Part shown: piece by piece, positions 10,769 to 22,481 of the stretch | Layout: the number at the start of each line of letters is the position of its first letter | Numbering within the stretch: the stretch's first letter is position 1 | NCBI GenBank assembly: GCA_040954595.2 | Contig: CM082594.2 | Span: forward strand, 3,162,001 to 3,226,000 | Direction of reading: 5' to 3' | DNA length: 64,000 nt | Source of the DNA: Balanoglossus misakiensis | Lineage: Eukaryota; Hemichordata | Position numbers and translations under genes: made by a program | Notes under the pieces: model-generated | What the model was told of the DNA's origin: nothing | The model's database searches: none | What the model saw: only the letters and a program-made list of their open reading frames with translations

Positions 10769-13700
10769 TTAGTCATCATCCCATTGATCATCGAACTCAT
10801 AATTTCCCAGGTTTGCTTGCTCTGACCATGCGCTGTATCTGGCCCCATCCATTTCGGACGCCAGTCTGTTGTCGTCTCTGAGTCTGTGACCTGTTCCACC
10901 AATGCCGGCGTGACATTCCGGACACGTGGACTCCACCGTTGCCCCGCCACAGTTACCAATGGCATAACTGTGACCGTTAGGGCATTTATACCAGTGACCT
11001 TGAGTGTAGCCCATGGCCTTCACGACCATTTTTCGTTCTTCGTTGGTAAGCGTGGCACCTATCTCTGGATGCAGCTTCCGTACAGACTTAAGAAGTCCAT
11101 CGACCTCTGCTTCTTTGGATTCTGTCAGGGCAGTTCCATTGGTTAAGATATCTTCAGCTTTCTTGAGATACTGACTGGCAATACTTGACAACTGTATACG
11201 ACAGTGAATCACATCTTTTTGCATGATGTACAGTTTACAGAGAAAATTCACTCTCTGTATCTCGTGGGTGATGTCTTCCAGTTCCTGGTCACTGAGCCTC
11301 AAACGTGGCTTCATCAACCAGTTCTCCAAATCTTGTAGTTCCGATGACACCATTTCATATTTATTAGCGCCAGGTCTACTGCGTACACCGTCCAATCTGT
11401 CAAGCATAGAGGCAGTTCTCAGGTTGGCCCTAGCGTGGTTCTTTATCTTAGTGATCTCTTTCAAGATGGTGATTTTATTTTTTATCGCATCCAACTGCTC
11501 CATAGTTAGTTTCTGTGCGAGTTCACTCCTCACCTCCTTTGCTATCTTCATGTCTATATTTGATGCGGCTTCCATAAGCAGTCTTTTGGTCATCTGTTTT
11601 CTGGTTGTGTCATCACCGATTATTTTGGCTTTTACCTTTTGGATATCTTCAATGGCCTTCTTGGTGAGATTTCCATATCTATGACTCTTCCTAATCGGGG
11701 TCTTACATTTGGGACACATTTTAAACTGGATGATACTGGATTTATCATATTCCTCTTCCATCCACTGATCCAATGCTTCAACTTCTATGAAATGGCGACA
11801 GTCTTGAAGTTGAATGAACCGAGCGTCATCTTCATCTTCTGTACCGAACAATATTGCTGTAACTTCTGAGTGATGGCATACTCTGCACTTCTTCGGACAT
11901 GGTTCGCCACAAAGACCAATACACGGGTGATCACATTTCAGCTTTTTCTGGCAAGGCTCATCGCAAACAGGCTTATCGCACATCTCTCCACATCGTCTGC
12001 TGCATCTATAGTGTCTGCATTCCCACTTGCACTGCTCGTTACAAGGCTTGCACACTTCGCCACACGTCTTTGGGCACTTACTGTGTTCACACCGATTTTC
12101 GCACTTCTTCCTGCACGGCGGGCAATTTCGTGTGCACGGCTCCTCGCAGGGATGGCCGCAAACAAGTATCCGATCACATTTGCTGGTGCATGGAACATGA
12201 AGACGACCATTTTTACATTGACCACAAGTGCCTTTACATCTGTGTTCACACTTGAGAAGTACGTCACATATCTCTGGACAGGACTCTGGACCCGCTGAAC
12301 ACGCCACCTTGACAATGTGGCCGCATGGCCAGTCGATTTTCGTTACTTGTACCTTGCACTGGTCTACTTTGGTACACGGTTCTCCGCATGATTTCTGGCA
12401 CCTATGGCCACACGACAGCACCCTACTACATCTGATATTACAGTCGGCATAGCGGGCATCTTTGTAACAAGCCATAAGCTGCTTGTGGCCACATTTTGGA
12501 ATAACTTTCTCCACTTGAACCATGCAGCTATCGCCACAGTGCTGATAACACGATTTCGTACATTTATGACCACGCTCGCAGATCGTCTTCTGGCAAGGTT
12601 TCCGGCACTTGTAATTCTTGTGTTCTGGATCACGAGGATGACACACCATTTTGCACTGATGGCCACAGTCCAATCGATATTCACACGACCTTTTACAACC
12701 GCCTTCAGGAGCTTGGCTGAAATCTTTCTCCGTTGCCACTTCGATCACTTGCTGAGGATGATTCTGACATGTGAGTTGAAGCTTGTGCCCGATGCAACCC
12801 TTCTTTGTCATATCCTGGACGATTTTACTCCACTTGTCGTCTTCCTTCGCAAGTTGACTAAAATTGCCGATGCAGAAGAAGCCCTTCTTTGCCCTTGACA
12901 AGGCAACACAGATTCGATTCGATTTTTTGAGAAATCCTATCCTCCCTTCGACGTTGCTTCGTACGAGCGACAAGAGAATGATGTCATTTTCTTCGCCTTG
13001 GAAGTTGTCCACAACCGATACACGGACACCTTGGTACAGTCGCTTCGGCATATATCTTTTGAATGTGAACAGCTGCCCGGTGTATGTCGTCAGGATGGTT
13101 ATCTGGGATGGCGAGTACCCTTGCTGTAGGAAGTATTTGCACAAGGCCGTCAAAAAGGTGACTTCATGGATGTTGGATTTGCTCTTGGTGTCAGCAACAT
13201 TGTCTTCCTTGAATTTGTGGTCTATAAAGAACACATTTGATGAGACGCCCTTGATGCTGTCATAGTAGTTCACTGACTCGTGATTGTAGAGATCTTCATA
13301 GAAGTGCCTCATCAACTCCGCGATTTCCGGCCTCATTCTGTGCTGTTGCGATAACCTCTCGCACTGCATTCCGATGTTCACCATTCTCTCAAACAGGGAG
13401 ATGTCCAGTTTGAATTTCTTGGCCAGCTTGTACACCGTTGGATTGGGTCTCAGCTGTTGATGATCACCGATCAGTATGAGATGTTCACAGCCCTTGGTCA
13501 GTGTTGTTATGATGTGGGCTTCTAGGACTTCCGCCGCCTCCTCAATAACCACAATCTTTGGTTGAATCTGTTGGATGAGACTGCGATACTTGGCTGCCCC
13601 AGTGGTCGTCATACATATCACAGCGGCCTTTTGAAAGATGGCAAGATTTTCCTCATTTTGCACCCCTCGGAATTGCCGGCAGGCTGTTTCGTACGCCTCG

Positions 13701-16700
13701 TAGTGGCTGTGGAGAACACCTTTTTGTTGTTCGGTATACTTCGATATCCATAACCTGTACAGTCTCCATCTGTTTTCCAGGGTAAGCGCCCAGATGTTAT
13801 CAATCATTGCTTCTTCCGTCTCGTCCATGACATCTCTGCTGTGCAACTTCTGAGAAATTTCCCGCTTCCATTGGCCTTTGCGCTTACGCTTAACCACCCA
13901 CGCACCATCCCTTGTTGTCGCGCTGTCAGCTTGGCTAGCAATGGTGTCCAGATCCACCGCAATGGTTGCATTTGCCATGTCAGTGTAATTTCTCTGATGC
14001 TTTTTCCTTTGCTTCGCTCCAAACATTCCACCTTCAAAGTCGTCTTTGTCGTCGTCATCAACAAACCTTTGTTGTTCTTCTAGGTCAGCTTCTTCATCAA
14101 GGTCAATGAGGTCATCATCATCATCAACATCATCATCATCATCATCTTCTTCTTCTTCTTCTTCTTCTTCTTCGTCTTTCGCTACTAAACCAGCTTCTTG
14201 TATCGGGTCCCCCACCAAGTTTCCTGCTTCTTCTTCTTGAACAAACGGCTCTCCCATTAAACCGAGCCACAGTGGAATGGCGGAGTGTCGCTTGCCAATG
14301 TAATCCTGATCAAGCGTCGTCACTACCTCGGTAAGGCTTTCCAAATGATGTCCTGCGATGAAAGGTTGAAGACAGTCTTCGCTGAGTACCCCCTTTCTGG
14401 TTGCATTTATCAACTCTGACGCTCTCTCCATTGGTTCCTGTAAGCGTTGCATTTCCTCGCGTGCAGACCACAGCCCAGTGTATATGTGCTTCGGAACTCC
14501 ACGCTTGGTTCTCATTTGCGACTTCAAGTAATTCAGATTGTACTGCCTCAGTGATTCACTTGAACTTCGTCCACCGACACGGACCAGGTCTGCTTGCTGA
14601 AACTCCTGAATACCCTCCAGGAATTGGTCGAGTGCATGGTTTGTGTAGCAGACAACAAATATCGGCCGTTTGTCTGTTTGACCCGTGATCTTGTCTCTAG
14701 ACCACTTGCTTCTATTGTAGAGGAGGGTTTTCACAATCTTGAGACCAATGTACGTCTTCCCTGTGCCTGGAGGGCCTTGGATGACGGCAAACTCTTTAGT
14801 TAATGCCATCTGGACTGCCCGAAATTGGGACTCATCTAAATTGAGTACATCATGTTTTGGCCATCTATACAACGGTAGTATGGGTACAGACTTCAGCGAA
14901 TTTAGTGCTGGATTATTAGCAAATTCATACTCGTCTTCATCTTCATCTGAGTCGGCCCATGAGTATTGTTCATCGTCTGAGTCAAGTGCCACGGGGCTTT
15001 TCTTCATTCTTCCCTTTGGTTCTGCAACCATCGGCCGAAGGTCATAAACCGGACGCTCATTTCGCAAATACTTCGGTGGACTAACTTCAGTGACTACATT
15101 GATAATGTACGGCTTAAAGGGCAATGTTTCCTCTGTGATTTCCTGCAGACCTTTTAAGACATGCTTGTACGCCTCAAAATATGCAGATGTTTCAGCCATG
15201 ATGAATTCATCTCTGGGTGTTATATCGGCTACTTGAGTGATATCTTCGAAGCGAATATCCAGGTACCCTTGCTCCAAATCCTTGACCGATCGGTTCGCTA
15301 CCGTGGCAAAAATCAAAGTATTGAAGTCGTCTTTTGAGAGACACAGCAGTGAGCCAAAGATGAGTCTCTTACTGGACTGCCATCTCAAATGCTTCAAGCG
15401 AGTTTCGTCGAACTTGATGTTGTGCACCACACCAGACACTGTACACATCGGGTATTCTATGTGGACGCCGTGGTACAGCCGTATTTCTTGGAAATACTTG
15501 GTCTTGGCCAAGGGATCTCTCAACGAAGCGAGATACGCAGCGATTCCTTTGCGAAGGGGATCCATGAAATCTTCGCGCAGAAGTCGAAACTGGACATCAA
15601 GGTAATGGTCAACTCCTCTGTAACCCCTGTCAACTATGTTTGGCCGAATGAATGGCTCAATGTCAGCATGGACATCTTTGATATCAGGGAATATTGGTAT
15701 TGTGCGAAAATCATCGGGAGGTTCTTCATCATCAAGGTCACGCTTCTGTTCTTTTCTAGTGGCGTTGTGTCGGTTGGTCTCCATTAAATCAATACGCATG
15801 TCTTTCAGTTCATCGATCTGTTTGGTGATCTCGTCATCGATGGCATTGGTGGTGTGACGCAACTGATTGACAGTACTCTCCAGCGTTCTCAAAGCTGGGA
15901 TGACGTTCTCGTAACAGCTGGGTATCTTCTCCAACATATTGAGTAATATGTTGCAAACATGTTTCAAGTGTTGGGGAAACATGAGTTGTTTCTCGTGCGA
16001 AACCTCCATGGGTAGCTGTGCCAGGAAGAGTGGTAGGTGACGAAGGATGAATGTTGAGTCTTGAAGCATACACAGAACTGCAATCAGTGATTGCGGTGAC
16101 GTGTTACATTCACAAGCTTTGGACAGGGCATTCAGAAGTAAAACAAAGAGATCTGCGCGGATTCTGTCTTCTTCGAGCAACTGCTGAAATCCACTACGAG
16201 AGTTGAATGTGATGACGATTTCACTGGGTTCTTTTTGGGTCAGCTCTTCCAATCTCCTGTATTTCATGGCCGTTGGTTCACTCTGTGATCTCCCGCCATT
16301 TCCTCCACGGCCTCGTCTGGTTTTTATTACGTCCGCCCCCATTTCCGCTCTATTTCTATGATAAAAAGATTCACTGACAAAGGAATAAAATACTGAAAAT
16401 TATTAACGAAAGTCAAAGTAGTAGATTCATTACTGTCATTATTTTGCGACGTCAGCTTTGAAACTTTGATGTTGTACTAGTTCGATGATGTGTATCTAGT
16501 AATGCAAACCTCAGTACACACACCATATTCACCGTATACCTACCACGTGAAATGTGTATGCCACAAAGATCAAAAGACTGCTACTCGTCTCGACATATTA
16601 TATTAAATGAACGTGTGTTATTTTAAAGGTTGAACGCGCCTCAAAATTCATTTAAATAACCTTTCTTACAATTGAGAATAAAATGTTAGTCTCGCCGAGC

Positions 16701-17235
16701 AAGAGAGGAAAATCACGACATGTATTTTCTGGGTTTCGTTCTATGAATGTCTTTGTTGTAATAAATGTGTCTTTTGTTCCAATGTCGATGTATTTTTCAA
16801 ACATGTCAAAAATATAATTACTGCTGAAACTCGTTCCCACGAGCTCGACCTCGAGCATCTTATTCTCCGGATACCTACCGCGCGAAATTTGTGTGGCAAA
16901 AAGATCAAATGAGTGCTACTCGACATATAATAAAATGAATGTGCGTCTTCCTTAAAGGTTGAACGCGCTTTGAAATTCTCATATTTTGAAAGGGTTATTA
17001 TTAAACCTATCTTACAATTGAGAATAATAAAGTTGTTGTAATAAATTTGTATTTAGTTCAAACATTTATGTATTTTTCAAGCATGTCAAAGATATAATTA
17101 CTGCTGAGACTCGTTTCCACGACCTCGACCTCGCCCTCCACTGTGTCCACTCCCTCCACGTCCGAAACCACCATATCCGCCACGATTGTAGGGTCTTCTC
17201 TGCCCTCGTCCCCTGCCTCGTCTGTAATCATCCAT
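10769..17235 (-). CDS. ZNFX1: ZNFX1-type SF1 helicase with NFX1 zinc fingers, copy A
   Basis: Exon 1 (17235-17102) encodes 44 residues starting MDDYRRGRGRGQRR, an RGG-rich tail-like N-terminus; exon 2 (16373-10769) completes the protein. The junction CA|T is in frame, giving 1,912 residues. Domains, spliced numbering: ARM-like N-terminal region ~80-270; Walker A GPPGTGKT near 580; acidic Glu/Asp run near 785; Walker B-like VVIEEAAEVLEAH near 987; GDHQQLRPN near 1015; FQGEEND near 1170; a long array of NFX1-type Cys/His fingers ~1270-1545; C-terminal RZ-type finger with PNGH and CPEC near 1850; ending LASEMDGA...AWS, as in vertebrate ZNFX1. ZNFX1 is an interferon-induced dsRNA sensor in mammals and a small-RNA inheritance factor in nematodes. 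This copy differs from copy B at several family-conserved positions (VICMTTT for VIGMTTT, GHSY for GHIY), suggesting relaxed constraint. A probable noncoding exon and promoter lie at 18851-18963. Confidence 0.9.
14060..14240. repeat. Coding GAA/GAT trinucleotide run (acidic tract of ZNFX1 A)
   Basis: On the minus strand this encodes a Glu run followed by an Asp run. The equivalent tract in copy B (about 29545-29600) is much shorter. Human ZNFX1 also has a shorter acidic stretch here, so an acidic linker is conserved while its length is not. Confidence 0.85.
16500..17140. repeat. Tandem duplication inside ZNFX1 A intron 1, with exon 1 relic
   Basis: About 16500-16860 and 16865-17140 are two diverged copies of the same segment. 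The first copy ends (16810-16860) with a degenerate version of the 3' part of exon 1, encoding RGRARGNEFQQ followed by TAA, and the same donor-like GTAATTATA. Unit B has one copy only (32290-32600), so the duplication arose after, or was lost since, the 15-kb duplication. Confidence 0.75.
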
Positions 17236-18850
17236 TCTTCATATATATAGAGATATCGGTGACTGTACAGTACCATCAACAGAAATGCGACGGTGTTAGT
17301 ACAATGTACATGGTTTTGTTTGACTAAATGTCTAGTATATGTGCAGTGCTATATTGGATCTTTCGATCCAGCTGTACCAACTCATTTGTTTCACGTGACC
17401 ATTGACACCATATTGTGATAATTTTGGATATTCTTGCTTTGTATACCCAACAGTGTATTTTATACAACAATTGTGTCATGGAAATGTTGGCATGTTATGA
17501 TTAATATTGTGACTTACGGCTGCGAGTAGATTGTGAGCACAGTAATTAGTCAACAGCAAAGTATAATTTCGGGTTAACTTAGCTTATCAAGTGTTTTACT
17601 CAAGATAAAGAGCTATACTTCAATCCAAACAAAATGGTCGTGTCTTCAGATACATGACTTAGGAAGGTACTGTTGCAATGGATATGGACTGCCGATTGGC
17701 AGGTCCACAAATACACAATTCACGTCTTAACTGTGGCCAATGTCAGCGAAGACCAAACACAAAACATGAGCAAATTGCGTCTAGTTACAAAGGTCACTTT
17801 ATTTGTTTTGTGTTTTTCTTTTAATTTCTCCTTAATAAGGCTTGACGTCTTTGACATTGTCAAATAAGTTAAAATACGAAACACTAATGTGACCTTGACA
17901 TGAAACATGAATGTCACCACGAAATGAAAGCGACATGAACTCTGGTATAGCGGCAGGCACATTGTGACAAATGTACAGTATAGTATCTCAGTGTAAGAAT
18001 AAATTACTAAAAATTCTGTGCTCTGATTTTCGCAGAAGACATTAAAGATAACATTCAACCAATACCATGAAATTGTTCTCAGTAAGCCTGTCTTATCTTT
18101 GTACTCATTAGATGCCTCCCCCACCATATGAAAGCATTTTGAAGAATTTAGAAGGCCCCTCTCTCCCTTATTCACATATGCTCAGTATGCCATACATGCA
18201 AATCCCTTCAAAATACATGCTGTAGACATATTTAACCCTTTAAGGAAATGACGGTGCATTTCCAACTGAGTTAAATGGTTATATGTATCAAGCACGAACA
18301 CATTTCGGGGGGGGGGATATCTTTTTGATCAACATATATGAGATGTGATCCGCATATTCTCTATAAATAGATTGAGTAGGCTAAAAGTAATTGACATTCT
18401 TTCTACAGTTTCAGGGCCGCACGAATGTCACTGAATCCGGGTCGCTGCGGATACCTTGATCTAGGTTACCAGACATTGCACTTTGACCCTTCAGAACAAG
18501 CTCTGTACAATACGCAGACGCCAGGCACTTCTGCATTGAAACGATTTCGTTGTTCAATTTGCTATTTGTGCAGACCCTTCAGAAAACATTTGATGTTGAA
18601 TCTCATAGGGACACCGCACGAATACACTGTTTCGAGTTGAAGGCCAAGGCTTATTACTTTCGTTTTGACTATTTCATGAACAGGGCTGTACATTCGTCAG
18701 TGTGTTTTTCTGTTGACGGTAGGACAATATAGTTACAGTGTTCTTTTAACAGTCAAGGCCAAATGACTCGAACCTTCAAACGACAATTTTGTGAATTAAA
18801 ACCATTGACAAGCGTAAAAGAACGAACGACAGAATGACTTCAACACTTAC

Positions 18851-18963
18851 CGATAAGCCTACGTCTGCGGTTGAGGTTTAAATGGCTAATGCTGTTTGTT
18901 TTCGCTTTGTTAGACTATATAATAACGTCACACTTCGGGGAATTCCCCGTCACGTGACTTGAA
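18851..18963 (-). promoter_or_regulatory. ZNFX1 A promoter-like block and noncoding exon 0
   Basis: Read on the minus strand: CACGTG E-box (18951-18956), palindromic kappaB site GGGGAATTCCCC (18937-18948), CRE-like TGACGTTA (18923-18930), TATA-like TATATAG (18915-18922), an IRF-like AAAGCGAAAAC overlapping 18898-18909, then a strong donor CG|GTAAGT with the exon ending at 18851. Spacing suits a start near 18887 and an untranslated exon of about 40 nt spliced to exon 1 at ~17264. The block is conserved at 34327-34436 and 45467-45575. Site identities are consensus matches; activity is inferred. Confidence 0.6.
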
Positions 18964-19070
18964 TAGCTGTTCCATTGAAAGGCGTGATATCCAGTGACCA
19001 AACAATACCCGGAAAACATACAACTTCACACTAAAACGAAAGATTAGCTGCTGATCAGCAGTTCTAACCC

Positions 19071-19264
19071 AAAATGAATAAATGGTAAACACTGATTATT
19101 CATTTTGGTTAGTTTATTCACTCTCATGTCTAGAAGCAGGATGGAAGGTGTGTGTGTGGTTGAACGTTGATTCACTATATATCCACATGCACATTAACAT
19201 AAACAGTGTCTTGTATCAAACATAATTAATGGGAAAGGGGCAGCGAGAGAGAGACTTTGTCCCT
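19071..19264. mobile_element. Truncated fold-back element (centre plus right arm)
   Basis: Similar to the right half of the complete fold-back at 55960-56321, including the centre AAATGAATAAATGG and the terminal TTTGTCCCTTTAA. It is present in unit A only; unit B has an unrelated insertion with a (TATG)n tract at the equivalent place. Confidence 0.75.
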
Positions 19265-20749
19265 TTAATAGAAATTGAATTAAACAAAATAAATTAAATA
19301 AAGTACCATCTTCGGTTTGATGTATTTAGGTTAAGACGAGAATGAGTGAAATGAGTATGAGAAGTCAAATTTAACATGAATTTGAAAAAAATGAAGAAAT
19401 TTTGTAAATTCGGAAAGTCAAAAAGTTGTCAGTTTTTGATGATTTTCATGAGCTATATATAAACCATGAATTTTTTTTTTAAATGAAGAAATTTTGGAAA
19501 TTCGCAAAGTAAAAAATAATGCCAGTTATTGATGATTTTCATGAGCTATAAACCCATGAAAATTTGAAAAGATGGTGAAAATTCCAATATCGGTAAGGTC
19601 GAAAAATTTCAGCTTTTGATGTATTTAATGAGCTAATTCACAAGGTCAAGAATTTGTCACAATTGTGCACCATACCAGTACACGCACGCATAACAAATGC
19701 CATCTTGAAGCAAGCCAAAGATTTAATAAATCTCTCAAAGTAAAAGACGAGTTTACAGTGCACCACCAACCCTAGCACTCACACATCTTTCGATTCAGTA
19801 TACTGCAAAAGTGTTCACATAGTTCCTTCGGTGTTCTTTTTGGGGTTACAGCAGTGTTGAATAGCGAAACATTTTAAGTATTCATTCATTCATTCAGTCA
19901 TTCATTCATTCATTCATTCACTTGTCCCTTTGTTCCTTCATACGTGTAAGATCAATCGATACCTACCTATAGCAAATGTATTCCGGAGATAAAACTGTCT
20001 GTCAATCTGTCTGCGCCAGATGGACTACGTTTATACACTTCTACGTAAATACTCACCTGTATCCACCGATCGAACAGTTCACTAATCTCCCTTCCAAGTA
20101 TATAAATAAATTAATTAATTAATAAATAATCCGACTGGCTGGCGTAGGTTAACCGCCTGAGGCATATTCAGTAAACAGCAGATAAGAATAATTACATGTT
20201 TTTTTTACACGTTCCCAAAGTAAACAGCCATAACAACCGTGGTCGGAGAATGGGGCGGAGTGGCCGATTACGGGAAGAGCTCATATGCCTACTTAATCAG
20301 CTGTTGAACTTCAACCTTTGACCGTTTGACCCTAATGTATGATTGTTTGCGAGGGCAGACCTCTTGCCAACCCTTTCATCGCGGAAGTTGGGCATCGACT
20401 AGCTCTGGACTTATGCGCTGTTGGGTCTACGCTGCTCTCCGTCCCCACAGCTATGGAGCCATCCGTAGGAAACACCGTTGGGTGCGGAGCAAAATGATAC
20501 GCACCGATTTTCAAACAATAAACTACATGAACATGTACATAATGTTGTCAGAAATAAAGATCGAACGAAAATTTCACAAATGGGAACCTACTTGACGTGT
20601 TTGTCGCCGAATCGTAAACGTCGTTAACGCAGCGCCGTAAAACTGGGGCATTTAAGTCATATGATCAACACGTGACACGTGTTTTACTCGGCGTGTTTGT
20701 ATGGGAGGGTCACCATCGAAATCCGCATGTTTTCCCACACACCCACGAC

Positions 20750-22114
20750 TTATTTAATATCATCCAACATTCTCATAAAACTCTCTTTGAAAAGTGTTAT
20801 TGTATCATACGCGATAATATCAGTATCGTAACTCAGGGTAATATACAGTTTATCATTAAGGCCTGCCAGGTATATACCACACGCGACTGTTGTTCCTGGA
20901 TTCGCGAAGTGTATTTTTTCAACGTTCACATCTTTGTCTCTATGGCGTTCAAGGCAACTTACTCGGCCTACGTTAGAGAAAAATAAATACTTTATCTGGT
21001 CGCAAACTTTCACGCATTGTTTTGTACGGGTGGCGACAACTTCCAATGTTTGATCTAAAGCTAATTCGTGAATGTTTAATAAAGGTGTCCCGTTGGCCAA
21101 ACAGTTGTCAGTATTTTCGTTGACTTGCTTTGTCAACCTCCAGAAACCTTCCTCATCGAACGAATCCTGTCTAATACGCGTACTGAACATCAACGAGGAG
21201 TTGTAACCACCCAAATCTGTTATATTTTGTTCTTTGAAATACCTTCGAAGACTGACGGCCATCATAAAAGGGAATCTGTCAACGTCGACTGGCTTTCCAT
21301 CATTCACTACTTTCAGGAAAGTTAAAGACATAGATGTTATCAAAGCAGCATTGAGATTTGAACCATGCTGTTTCGCCAACTGTTTAAGTTTGGCTGTCAA
21401 GCTCTCAGATACCTCAAAATTCAGATATTTAGTTTGCCAACTGATGTCAGGGTTATCTAAACACAATGGACGAAATGATGCGTCCTTGCCAGTTTCATCA
21501 CTCGGTTTGTTAACTACGTCTGCATTCTTTGGTTTCATGACTAAATCCTCCACTGGACGTGGAAATGGTGTACTTTCCAGAACATTTTTTGACAAGCCAT
21601 TGCTTGTTATGTTGTTGATATTTTCTATCAAATTATCAACGTATTTAAAGGCAGATATACCATCTGCAATTCCATGGTGAATTGTTAATAAGAAACATGT
21701 TTTATACACTTTCGATACCATATTGCTGGTTGTCGCCCAGTGTCCCTTTAATAGTGTACACCGCCACAGTGGACCTTCCCTGCTGTTGGGAGGGACGAGC
21801 ACTTCTCGCGACATGGCGCCCTCAATCTCGTCCAACTTGTCGTCCGAGATTTGCAGCTCCACATTCCCGCCATTTTGCATCTCCTCAAAATATCTGCCAG
21901 TTTCGATGCCTTCTTCGTCGTACGCAACCAGAATCCTTGATCTAAAAACAGCATGCTGTTTTCTCAGAATGTCCATTGCTTGGTGCATGATTTTCTCTGT
22001 GACTTCGACTTTGCATTTTAGGTGCACGGCTAAGGTAGGAAACCAGAAACCGTGTTCAATAGTCTTGTCGTAAAATGCTTCCACTGTACTCAGTTTTCGA
22101 ATGTACTTAGACAT
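20750..22114 (-). CDS. HHxxxDG acyltransferase, copy B
   Basis: Single-exon 454-residue paralogue of the 5332-6699 gene, starting MSKYIRKLS and retaining the HHGIADG active-site motif and the SNVG segment. Differences are scattered, mostly conservative, and cluster in the middle third (around residues 125-215); one residue is missing in a loop (NGLSKN for NGFLSKH). An in-frame Met 44 codons upstream (22246) exists, but the extra stretch is not conserved in copy A, so I start at 22114. The gene retains an open frame and all visible motifs, so it is probably functional. The substrate is unknown; in this superfamily acyl-CoA or carrier-bound acyl groups are moved onto alcohols or amines. Confidence 0.85.
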   Translation of the reverse strand: MSKYIRKLSTVEAFYDKTIEHGFWFPTLAVHLKCKVEVTEKIMHQAMDILRKQHAVFRSRILVAYDEEGIETGRYFEEMQNGGNVELQISDDKLDEIEGAMSREVLVPPNSREGPLWRCTLLKGHWATTSNMVSKVYKTCFLLTIHHGIADGISAFKYVDNLIENINNITSNGLSKNVLESTPFPRPVEDLVMKPKNADVVNKPSDETGKDASFRPLCLDNPDISWQTKYLNFEVSESLTAKLKQLAKQHGSNLNAALITSMSLTFLKVVNDGKPVDVDRFPFMMAVSLRRYFKEQNITDLGGYNSSLMFSTRIRQDSFDEEGFWRLTKQVNENTDNCLANGTPLLNIHELALDQTLEVVATRTKQCVKVCDQIKYLFFSNVGRVSCLERHRDKDVNVEKIHFANPGTTVACGIYLAGLNDKLYITLSYDTDIIAYDTITLFKESFMRMLDDIK

Positions 22115-22481
22115 ATTCGGATAGTGTAATGTCCATGCAGAGCGGTTGTTCTGAAAATGGTATAAATCCGAAATCTGTCGGGAATAGGCCCTCTTCTTAA
22201 CAGCGCCTGCGTTGTTTTGTGAAAGCGTTGTCTGTTGAAAGTGCAAGTTTTGTCTTTTAACGACGTTTGGGGGTTTATTTCACTCACTGGCAACTGTGTG
22301 GCTGAAAGGAAATTATGAATCATAGATTGGCGACCGATCGATGCCGATTTATTGATTAAATTTCGTCTTTGTGTGTCTGAAAACATCTACGGAAGTTGAC
22401 CTTGCATCTGTCAAAATTGGGGTTTGGTTTCATGTCTTGTCCTTTTTCTGTGCCATAGGCGATCGCCGTGTATATACGACC

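Larger units (their letters stand above)
5321..20200. repeat. Segmental duplication, unit A (~14.9 kb)
   Basis: Direct tandem copy of 20743-37433. The left border is sharp: homology begins at CACCCACGACTT, about ten bases from the acyltransferase stop codon. The right border is near GCAGATAAGAATAATT. Coding parts are almost identical; flanks differ by indels and unit-specific insertions (8003-8740 and 19071-19264 here). Unit A lacks the 1.19-kb fold-back element of unit B and preserves its empty site. Confidence 0.9.
17236..20742. other. ZNFX1 A upstream region and inter-unit spacer
   Basis: It holds a plausible acceptor for exon 1 (TGTACAG near 17265), the promoter-like block at 18851-18963, an IRF-like AAAACGAAAG at 19033, a half fold-back (19071-19264), a short (CATT)n tract (19879-19920), and a single-copy spacer of about 540 bp (20201-20742) between the two duplicated units. 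No further protein-coding exon was recognised. Confidence 0.6.

Noticed and set aside
11870-12898. Several plus-strand open frames opposite ZNFX1 A (and their twins at 27319-28347)
   Set aside because: They are antisense readings of the Cys-rich zinc-finger region with low-stop codon usage; no family resemblance, and both copies are explained by the minus-strand gene.
17058-17279. Acidic minus-strand open frame (twin at 32462-32746)
   Set aside because: It is an out-of-frame reading of the RGG exon; the RGG frame has a good ATG, a donor and an in-phase acceptor.
20326-20595. 89-codon plus-strand open frame in the inter-unit spacer
   Set aside because: No recognisable domain, no splice or promoter context, and only one copy; likely chance.
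22114-22246. 44-residue N-terminal extension of acyltransferase B
   Set aside because: Copy A diverges upstream of the shared MS(R/K)YIRKLS start, so the extension is probably 5' untranslated sequence.
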